Shown here one piece after another: positions 1 to 5,676 of a DNA stretch of 8,001 nucleotides. Positions within the stretch are counted from its first letter, which is position 1; the number at the start of each line of letters is the position of its first letter. The stretch lies in NCBI GenBank assembly GCA_900757285.1, contig CAAENI010000050.1:1-8001 (forward strand), in the 5' to 3' direction. A program made the translations under genes and the position numbers. Source of the DNA: an uncultured Collinsella sp. Lineage in GTDB: Bacteria > Actinomycetota > Coriobacteriia > Coriobacteriales > Coriobacteriaceae. The notes under the pieces are model-generated. The model had not been told where the DNA came from. It did not search any database and worked only from the letters and a program-made list of their open reading frames with translations.

Positions 1-1284
1 CGTACCTCGGCGGCCGAGACCATCGGCTACTTTAACGAGCAGGGCGTGACCCTCAACGTGATCAGTGGCGACGACCCGCGTACGGTGTCGTCGATCGCGC
101 GCGTGGTGGGCGTGCCGGGGGCGGACGCTTATGTGGACGCCACGACGCTCGATACGCCGGCCAAGCTCGATGCCGCTGTGGATCGCTACCATGTCTTTGG
201 TCGTGTGACCCCGCAGCAGAAGCGCGAGCTCGTGCAGGCGCTCAAGCGCCGCGAGCACACCGTGGCCATGACGGGCGACGGCGTCAACGACGTGCTGGCG
301 CTCAAGGAGGCCGACTGCTCCGTCGCCATGGCGGCTGGCTCCGACGCCGCGCGTAACGTGGCCGAGATCGTACTCGTCGACAACGACTTTGCCTCGATGC
401 CCGCTGTGGTGGCCGAGGGCCGTCGCTCCATCAACAACCTGCAGCGTTCGGCCTCGCTGTTCCTGACCAAGACGCTGTTCTCGATGGGCCTGGCGGCGCT
501 GTGCATCGCGCTGCCGCCGTACCCCTTCGAGCCCATCCAGATGACGCTCATTAACTTCTTCTGTATTGGCGCGCCGGGCTTTGTGTTGGGCCTGGAGCCC
601 AACAATGCTCGCGTGAAGGGGTCGTTCCTGACGAACGTGCTCAAGCGGGCACTGCCGGCGTCGATTGCGGTCATTTTGGCTGCGGCGCTCGATATCTTTG
701 TGGCGCGCGTGTTTGGCTTTAGCCAGCTCACGCTGTCTACGATGTGCCTGCTTACGTCGTGCGCGGCGAGCGTCAGCCTGATCTGGCGCATCTCGCAGCC
801 TCTCACGCCCTTACGTGTGGTGCTCTTTGCGTTTGTAGTCGCCGGCATCCTGGTGGGCGTTATCGGATTCCCGGAGCTGCTGTCTATTGCCAACCTGTCG
901 ATGGGCCAGATGGTTATCTTGGCTGTCATCGTGGTCTTTACCTGCTCGGTTTTCTTTAAGCTCGCCACGATGATGGATTCGCTCAAGCCGCGTCGTCGTC
1001 ATGCCGCAACTGGTTTTGGCCGCGGTGTGCGCGTCCGCCTGGGTCGCGGTGGCGGCAAGGTGAGCTCGACGGGTTCGACGGCCGAGCGTTTTGCCAAGCG
1101 CGTCGCCGCCGACATGGCGCAGCGCCGCGAAGATCGCACCGCTCGCGAGGCCGAGGCCCGCGCACTCGAGGGCGTGGCCCAGGCCCAGCCCAAGAAAAAG
1201 AAGAGTACCGGAGCCAAGCGCTCTCGCGTGACCAAGTCCGCCCAAGGCATCAAAGTCTCGATGCCAAGCAAGAAGAAGAAGTAG
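1..1284 (+). CDS. Cation-translocating P-type ATPase, C-terminal part (5' end outside window)
   Basis: ATP-driven cation pump of the inner membrane. The frame is open from base 1, so the gene begins upstream and 427 residues are visible. The phosphorylated-Asp loop (DKTGT) and M1-M4 lie outside. Counting from base 1, visible P-domain motifs are ISGDDP (21-26), GRVTPQQK (67-74) and the Mg-binding hinge TGDGVND (91-97). Six hydrophobic stretches follow, matching M5-M10, at roughly 150-171, 180-199, 218-240, 246-264, 273-292 and 301-325. The M6 segment, with TLINFFCIGAPGF running into LEPN, resembles the CtpE/YoaB-like branch rather than heavy-metal or Kdp pumps. CtpE of mycobacteria is reported to be a calcium transporter; the ion here is inferred only. 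After M10 comes a ~99-residue tail rich in Lys, Arg and Ala ending in KKKK, unusual for the family. The gene ends in TAG, 103 bases before the next gene. Confidence 0.9.
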   Translation, partial: RTSAAETIGYFNEQGVTLNVISGDDPRTVSSIARVVGVPGADAYVDATTLDTPAKLDAAVDRYHVFGRVTPQQKRELVQALKRREHTVAMTGDGVNDVLALKEADCSVAMAAGSDAARNVAEIVLVDNDFASMPAVVAEGRRSINNLQRSASLFLTKTLFSMGLAALCIALPPYPFEPIQMTLINFFCIGAPGFVLGLEPNNARVKGSFLTNVLKRALPASIAVILAAALDIFVARVFGFSQLTLSTMCLLTSCAASVSLIWRISQPLTPLRVVLFAFVVAGILVGVIGFPELLSIANLSMGQMVILAVIVVFTCSVFFKLATMMDSLKPRRRHAATGFGRGVRVRLGRGGGKVSSTGSTAERFAKRVAADMAQRREDRTAREAEARALEGVAQAQPKKKKSTGAKRSRVTKSAQGIKVSMPSKKKK

Positions 1285-1338
1285 CTACGCGCCCTGCCGA
1301 TGTTGAATTGGTGCCTTGCTCCTGTGGGGCCGTGGCGA

Positions 1339-1347
1339 TGTTATGCT
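1339..1347 (+). promoter_or_regulatory. Possible extended -10 promoter for the zinc-ribbon gene
   Basis: TGTTATGCT reads as an extended -10 element (TG, one base, then TATGCT). No good -35 lies at 16-18 bases; the nearest TTG-type hexamer, TTGCTC at 1316-1321, is 20 bases away. Transcription would start near 1354, leaving a leader of about 30 bases before the GTG start. It is the only promoter-like sequence I see in the gap after the ATPase gene. Confidence 0.35.
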
Positions 1348-1387
1348 CTAACCTCGATTGTTTGAATTGTTTCGAAAAGAGGATGCC

Positions 1388-2530
1388 GTGATCTGCCCGC
1401 ATTGCCTTAAGACTATCGAGGACGGCGCCTCGTTCTGCCCCTACTGCAACGCCTATGTGGGTCCGGGCGATGGTCCCGAGCACACCGAGTTCGTGTTCTG
1501 CGAGGGCTGCGGTGCCCGTCTTTCTCCGCATGATCGTACGTGCCCCAAATGCGGACGCCCCGCTCCGGGTATCCTCTCCGAGGACGCGGCCGCATCCGAT
1601 CTGGCAGCGGGCCGCACGGCGGGCTTTCCGCGTCTAACGCAAGAGCAGATCGATACCGAGGTGCCGCATGCGCCGGCCTCTGCCGCTGCGGTGCTTTCGG
1701 ACGCCGCTGACCCCAATGAGACCTGCGTTCTGCCGGCTTTCGATAAGGATTTCGGTATCCCCAAGGTCGATATTCCCACGCCCGTTTCCTTGCATGACGA
1801 TGCTCAAAAACCCAAGCGCAAGGTGCATCCCGACGAGGACGCCTATCACAAGCACAAGCGTCATATCCCCAAGCCGCTCATCGTCATCGCGATCCTTGCC
1901 GTCGTTTGCGGCGGTGCCTATTGGTTCGTGACGACCGATCCCATGGGTGTTATGCCCGGCTTCTACGACCAGTTTGGCCAAGCTGCACAGACCACCTTCC
2001 CCACGCGCCAAAAGGGCGAGGCCACTGAGGACGATACCAAGCAGGACGATTCTGCGGAGGTGGTCCAGGAAGAAACCGTGCTCACCGATGATCAGCTCTA
2101 TACCAGGCTCGACGGTCTGTATCAGACCATCGTGTCCTACGCTGACGAGGACCAGATCGGCGAGGTCATCGATTCCTTTAACAACGGCTATCTCCGAACG
2201 CCGCTGTCCACCCGTCAGGAGCTGTCGCAGAGTGCCTACGCCCTGCGCGACCAGATCAAAAAGACGCAAGATGAGCTCAACAACCTTAAGTACCAGGACG
2301 ATACGGTCTATGCGGATGACATCGCCCACTTAAAGCAGCTTGCCGAGTGGATGTATGAGCGCGTTGACGTGATCTGCCAGAGCTGGGATATCTCGCTGGC
2401 CATTCCCGATGGCGAGTCGATGAGTTCCCACCAAAGCGAGATCCTGGCGCCCATCGCGCAGGGTGGCAACAGCGCGCTGAACCAGTACGATGCCAATGTG
2501 GGTTCCTGGAAGCCGCAGCAGCGTTCCTAA
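1388..2530 (+). CDS. Zinc-ribbon single-pass membrane protein of unknown function
   Basis: I do not recognise the full-length family. With the GTG start at 1388 the protein has 380 residues. This start is preferred over an in-frame TTG at 1358 because AAGAGG (1377-1382) sits five bases before it, the TTG has no ribosome site, and the protein then opens directly with the zinc ligands. Two treble-cysteine ribbons follow: C3/C6 with C17/C20, and C38/C41 with C52/C55. Residues ~60-140 are low complexity, rich in Ala, Asp and Pro. A Lys/Arg/His-rich stretch (~141-162) precedes one transmembrane helix at ~163-182, so the ribbons should be cytoplasmic. The outer part starts with an acidic linker (~195-230) and continues as a mostly helical region (~230-350), with no signature I can name. 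Zinc-ribbon/TM proteins are common in Firmicutes and Actinobacteria, usually with unknown roles. It appears to be its own transcription unit. Confidence 0.85.
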   Translation: MICPHCLKTIEDGASFCPYCNAYVGPGDGPEHTEFVFCEGCGARLSPHDRTCPKCGRPAPGILSEDAAASDLAAGRTAGFPRLTQEQIDTEVPHAPASAAAVLSDAADPNETCVLPAFDKDFGIPKVDIPTPVSLHDDAQKPKRKVHPDEDAYHKHKRHIPKPLIVIAILAVVCGGAYWFVTTDPMGVMPGFYDQFGQAAQTTFPTRQKGEATEDDTKQDDSAEVVQEETVLTDDQLYTRLDGLYQTIVSYADEDQIGEVIDSFNNGYLRTPLSTRQELSQSAYALRDQIKKTQDELNNLKYQDDTVYADDIAHLKQLAEWMYERVDVICQSWDISLAIPDGESMSSHQSEILAPIAQGGNSALNQYDANVGSWKPQQRS

Positions 2531-2568
2531 AATTAGTTCGCCATAGTCGGCATAACCTACGTGCGCAA

Positions 2569-2598
2569 TTGATGTAAGCCCGTGCTTATTGCTACAAT
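2569..2598 (+). promoter_or_regulatory. Promoter of the cyclophilin-TPR unit
   Basis: TTGATG (2569-2574) and TACAAT (2593-2598) are separated by 18 bases, and TGC just before the -10 makes it an extended -10 element. This is the best sigma-70-type promoter in the window. A short inverted repeat, TAAGC at 2575-2579 and GCTTA at 2584-2588, lies inside the spacer and could be a small operator or chance. Transcription would begin near 2605, about 33 bases before the ATG. Confidence 0.65.
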
Positions 2599-2637
2599 TC
2601 GTACAAATATGCTTTAAACGCACGAGGAAGGAACCAC

Positions 2638-3180
2638 ATGTTTGGTTTTAAGAAAGAGCTCTACACGCCCGAGTATCAGCTTGTCGGCGACGAGTGCGCC
2701 GTAATCGAGACGTCGAAGGGTACCATCAAGGTCAAGTTTGACGGCGAGGGCGCTCCCATTCATGTCGCGAACTTCTGCGAGCTTTCCACGATGGGTTTCT
2801 ATGATGGCCTTAAGTTCCATCGCTATGTGCCCGGCTTTGTTATTCAGGGTGGCGACCCCAATACCCGCGATATGTCCGGCGCCGACGTCGCTGCCGGTCT
2901 TGAGGGCCCCGACGGCATGCCCGGTACCGGTGGCCCCGGCTACTGCATCAAGGGCGAGTTTGCCACCAATCCGCGCAACAGCCATGTCGATGGCGCCCTT
3001 GCCATGGCACGCTCCATGGACCCCGATTCCGCGGGTTCGCAGTTCTACTTCTGCCTGGGTGCCCAGCATAACCTCGATTCCGGTTACACCGTCTTTGGTA
3101 CCACGGTCGAGGGTCTCGATGTGATTTCGCAGCTGCGTGCCGGCGACGAGATCGTCCACGTCGAGATCGTTCACGAGTAA
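2638..3180 (+). CDS. Cyclophilin-type peptidyl-prolyl cis-trans isomerase
   Basis: Catalyses cis-trans isomerisation of peptide bonds before proline, helping protein folding. It has 180 residues, a usual size for a single-domain bacterial cyclophilin. The ATG has AGGAAGG (2625-2631) six bases upstream. Family signatures are FHRYVPGFVIQGGDP (60-74), with the catalytic Arg at 62 and the Phe and Gln at 67 and 70, then GALAMARS (119-126), GSQFYF (133-138) and LDSGYTVFG (146-154). The Phe corresponding to human CypA F113 is Tyr137, and the CypA W121 position that contacts cyclosporin appears to be Asn145, so weak cyclosporin binding is predicted. About 18 residues precede the first core strand. 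There is no signal peptide or lipobox, so it should be cytoplasmic. Its TAA abuts the ribosome site of the TPR gene, so the two are likely co-transcribed and perhaps coupled. Client proteins are unknown. Confidence 0.95.
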   Translation: MFGFKKELYTPEYQLVGDECAVIETSKGTIKVKFDGEGAPIHVANFCELSTMGFYDGLKFHRYVPGFVIQGGDPNTRDMSGADVAAGLEGPDGMPGTGGPGYCIKGEFATNPRNSHVDGALAMARSMDPDSAGSQFYFCLGAQHNLDSGYTVFGTTVEGLDVISQLRAGDEIVHVEIVHE

Positions 3181-3191
3181 AGGGGACTTCC

Positions 3192-4496
3192 TTGAATAGC
3201 CAGCTGATCCAACAGGGCCGCGCCGCTTACCGCGCGGGTGATTTTTCCGCTGCAGCCCAGATGCTTGGGGCGGCAAAGACTCCCGATGAGATTATGGGTG
3301 AGGCCGATCACCTTCGTGGCAACGCCTTGATGCACCTGGGCATGTATGCCGAGGCCGCCGAGGCCTATGCCGCCGCCCTCAACGACGGCACCTACGGCAA
3401 GCGCGGCGCGCTGCTCACTAACCGCGGCAAGGCGCTCGCCGCCGTGGGCGACTACACGACGGCCGCCCAGGCGTTCTCTGCTGCTACGCAGGATGCTTCC
3501 TATGCCACGCCGTTTAAGGCCTATCTGGGCCTGGGTAACGCGCTGTTCCAGTCGGGCGACTATGCCAACGCGGGTACTGCCTTCCGTCAGGCCGCCATTG
3601 ACGGCGCCAATCCGGCTCCTGCCGCCGCACTCGGCGAGCTCGGTCGTTGCTTCATTAAACTCGGCCGTCCGGCGGATGCCGTGGAGACCTACCGCACGGC
3701 TATCGACTTTGCCGGCCCCCGCGACGACACGCGTGCGCTCAACGCCGGCATGGGTCAGGCGCTTTCTGCCGCCGGCCGTCCCTCCGACGCACTCGACGCC
3801 TTTAACGCCGCTACTGCCGATGGCATCTACCAGCTCACCTCCGAGCAGGCCGATGAGCTTGCCCGCGTGCAGGATTCGCTTGCCGCGCTGTCTGCCCAGA
3901 CGGCTATGGCCACGGCTTCGGCGCCCGCGATGGACGCTCCTGCCGTCGATCCGCTCGATCCTACGGGCGCGACCGGTCAGTTTATGCCCGATCCCTCGGA
4001 CACCGGCTTCTTTACGCTGTCCGAGTCCGAGATGGTCCAGCAGGACCGTCAGGATCGTAAGCAGGCCAAGGTCCGTCGTCGCCATCGCCATACGGGTCTC
4101 AAAGTCTTCATCGTGCTGCTTCTGCTCATTTTGATCGCCGCGGGCGGTCTGGGCTTTGCCTACACGCGCGGCTTTGGCTTCCCGTCCCAGGAGTCTGTCG
4201 TTACCGATCTGTTCCAGGCTGCCGGCGACGGTGACACCGCAAAGGCCGAGTCTTGTCTGGCCTCGAGCCTGTCCGAGGACGCTAAGTCGATGATCATCTC
4301 CTCGATTCCGCAGGGTGCCACCGTGTCCGTCGAGGGCATGGATCAGTCCATGACCGAGACGACCGCTAAGGTGAAGGCATCGCTGTCCAAGGGCGGCGAG
4401 CAGGAGTACACCGTCAAATTCGTGCGCTCCGACAACCATATCGGCTGGGCCGTTTCCTCGCTCGATATGGATTTCTCGGCTGCTGACAACCAGTAG
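3192..4496 (+). CDS. TPR protein with one TM helix and a small C-terminal outer domain
   Basis: Role unknown. The 434-residue protein starts with TTG, supported by AGGGGA (3181-3186) five bases upstream. Six degenerate tetratricopeptide repeats cover about 1-212; each shows the G-D/R-x-x-x-A-x-x-A/Y/F pattern (for example GDFSAAAQML at 16, GMYAEAAEAY at 50, GDYTTAAQAF at 86, GRPSDALDAF at 195). TPR arrays are protein-binding scaffolds. A low-complexity Ala/Ser/Asp/Pro linker (~232-280) and a very basic cluster (RKQAKVRRRHRH, 289-300) precede a strong transmembrane helix at ~304-325. By the positive-inside rule the TPRs are cytoplasmic. The C-terminal ~105 residues look like a small alpha+beta fold in the style of DUF4878/NTF2-like domains: a helical ESVVTDLFQAAGDGD start, then alternating strands ending in GWAVSSLDMDF. 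That assignment is tentative. The gene lies 11 bases after the cyclophilin gene and ends in tandem in-frame stops TAG-TGA. Confidence 0.88.
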   Translation: MNSQLIQQGRAAYRAGDFSAAAQMLGAAKTPDEIMGEADHLRGNALMHLGMYAEAAEAYAAALNDGTYGKRGALLTNRGKALAAVGDYTTAAQAFSAATQDASYATPFKAYLGLGNALFQSGDYANAGTAFRQAAIDGANPAPAAALGELGRCFIKLGRPADAVETYRTAIDFAGPRDDTRALNAGMGQALSAAGRPSDALDAFNAATADGIYQLTSEQADELARVQDSLAALSAQTAMATASAPAMDAPAVDPLDPTGATGQFMPDPSDTGFFTLSESEMVQQDRQDRKQAKVRRRHRHTGLKVFIVLLLLILIAAGGLGFAYTRGFGFPSQESVVTDLFQAAGDGDTAKAESCLASSLSEDAKSMIISSIPQGATVSVEGMDQSMTETTAKVKASLSKGGEQEYTVKFVRSDNHIGWAVSSLDMDFSAADNQ

Positions 4497-4518
4497 TGAC
4501 CTTATGGGATTTAGCTTT

Positions 4519-4551
4519 GCCCGGCGCTTCACCGCAAGTGAGGTGCCGGGC
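4519..4551 (+). terminator. GC-rich hairpin, probable terminator after the TPR gene
   Basis: GCCCGGCGCTTCAC (4519-4532) pairs over its whole length with GTGAGGTGCCGGGC (4538-4551), giving a 14-bp stem with two G-U pairs and the five-base loop CGCAA. TAGC (4512-4515) and GCTA (4556-4559) could extend it. It begins 22 bases after the TPR stop. There is no T-run after the stem, so if it terminates it is a U-poor type or needs a factor. It could also block mRNA decay or act at the mreB promoter, which it abuts. Confidence 0.6.
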
Positions 4552-4560
4552 TTGCGCTAG

Positions 4561-4566
4561 TATGAT
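4561..4566 (+). promoter_or_regulatory. Possible -10 element of the mreB promoter
   Basis: TATGAT lies 9 bases after the preceding hairpin and 45 bases before the mreB start, a suitable place for a -10 box. No convincing -35 is present: the 17-base position falls on GTGAGG within the hairpin's right arm. The start site would be near 4573. It is called because the unit must have a promoter if the hairpin terminates, and nothing better is present in the gap. Confidence 0.4.
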
Positions 4567-4611
4567 GAGCTAGTAGTTTTCCAGCAATCATCCAACACAT
4601 CAGGAGTTGCG

Positions 4612-5655
4612 TTGTTTTCTTTGATGGATATGTTCTTCGGTAGCTATGCGGGCGATCTTGCCATCGACCTCGGCACCGCAAATACGCTTGTCTCCGTGCG
4701 CGGTAAGGGCATCGTCATTCGCGAGCCCTCTGTTGTCGCCATCGACAAGAACGACGAGCGCATCTTGGCGGTCGGTATCGAGGCAAAGCGCATGCTCGGC
4801 CGTACGCCCGGCAACATCGTGGCCGTTCGTCCCCTGAAGGACGGCGTCATCGCCGACTTTGATGTTACCGAGGCCATGCTTCGCTACTTTATCGACAAGG
4901 CGTCCGAGAAGCGCTATCCGTGGACTCCGCGTCCGCGTGTTGTCGTCTGCGTTCCCTCCGGTGTCACGTCGGTCGAGAAGCGCGCTGTCTTTGAGGCCAC
5001 GATCCAGGCCGGTGCCCGCCAGGCCTATCTGATCGAAGAGCCCATGGCGGCTGCCATCGGCGCCGACCTGCCCGTCGAGGAACCCACCGGCTCCATGGTC
5101 ATCGACATCGGTGGCGGTACCACCGAGGTTGCCGTTATCGCTATGGGCGGCATCGTCGTCTCGCAGTCCATCCGTATTGCCGGCGACGAGTTCGATCAGG
5201 CCATCCTCACGCACGTTCGTGATGCCTACAACCTGGCCATCGGCGAGCGTACGGCAGAGGACATCAAGATCAAGGTCGGCTCCGCCGTGCCGCTCAAGGA
5301 TGAGCTCGACGTCGAGGTCAACGGCCGCGACGTGATCACCGGTCTGCCCAAGACCGTGCGCATCGAGAGCGAGGAGATTCGTCGCGCACTCAACAAGCCG
5401 CTCGACGAGATGGCCAAGGCCGTCAAGGACGCACTCGACGCTACGCCTCCCGATCTTGCCTCGGACCTTATGTACTATGGCATTTTGCTGACCGGTGGCG
5501 GCGCGCTGCTGCGCGGTCTCGATGTGCGCCTGCGCGATGAGACCGGCGTTTCGGTCAACGTCAGCCCCACGGCGCTCGATAACGTTGTTAACGGCTGTGC
5601 CCGCGTGCTCGAGGCCAATGCGTTTGATGGCGGCTTCGTCCAGACCAATGCTTAA
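4612..5655 (+). CDS. mreB: Rod-shape determining actin-like ATPase MreB
   Basis: Bacterial actin homologue that forms membrane-bound filaments and orients lateral wall synthesis by the elongasome. Its 347 residues match the usual MreB length. Actin-fold nucleotide motifs are intact: phosphate-1 DLGTANTLV (19-27), phosphate-2 IDIGGGTTEVAV (165-176) and the adenosine motif LTGGGALLRGLD (293-304). VPSGVTSVEKRA (114-125) and the IEEPMAAAIGADLPV stretch (141-155) are typical of MreB. The hydrophobic N-terminus (FSLMDMFF) could be the membrane-binding segment seen in many MreBs. The start is TTG, with AGGAG (4602-4606) five bases upstream; the ATG at 4624 is 17 bases from that site and would lose this segment. 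It is first in an operon with mreC, mreD and mrdA. Confidence 0.97.
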   Translation: MFSLMDMFFGSYAGDLAIDLGTANTLVSVRGKGIVIREPSVVAIDKNDERILAVGIEAKRMLGRTPGNIVAVRPLKDGVIADFDVTEAMLRYFIDKASEKRYPWTPRPRVVVCVPSGVTSVEKRAVFEATIQAGARQAYLIEEPMAAAIGADLPVEEPTGSMVIDIGGGTTEVAVIAMGGIVVSQSIRIAGDEFDQAILTHVRDAYNLAIGERTAEDIKIKVGSAVPLKDELDVEVNGRDVITGLPKTVRIESEEIRRALNKPLDEMAKAVKDALDATPPDLASDLMYYGILLTGGGALLRGLDVRLRDETGVSVNVSPTALDNVVNGCARVLEANAFDGGFVQTNA

Positions 5656-5676
5656 TTTCCAAAAGGTGGATTCCAT

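Noticed and set aside
46..48. GTG as a start for the ATPase
   Set aside because: The frame is open upstream to base 1 and the residues there (TIGYFNEQG) fit the P domain continuing from upstream; a pump lacking its phosphorylation site would not be functional.
1190..1206. Possible frameshift slip site in the A-rich lysine codons of the ATPase tail
   Set aside because: The bases read G-AAA-AAG in frame rather than a full A-AAA-AAG heptamer, and no useful overlapping frame or gene follows.
1358..1360. TTG start for the zinc-ribbon protein
   Set aside because: No ribosome site precedes it, while GTG at 1388 has AAGAGG at a five-base spacing and lets the protein start at the first zinc ligands.
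2531..2568. Terminator after the zinc-ribbon gene
   Set aside because: Only a 3-bp GCC/GGC stem and no T-run are visible, which is not enough to call one.
3171..4532. Long open frame on the - strand (453 codons) opposite the TPR gene
   Set aside because: Its protein is low complexity, rich in Gly, Arg, Ala and His without a recognisable domain, and it mirrors a well-supported + strand gene. High GC codon use commonly leaves such antisense frames open.
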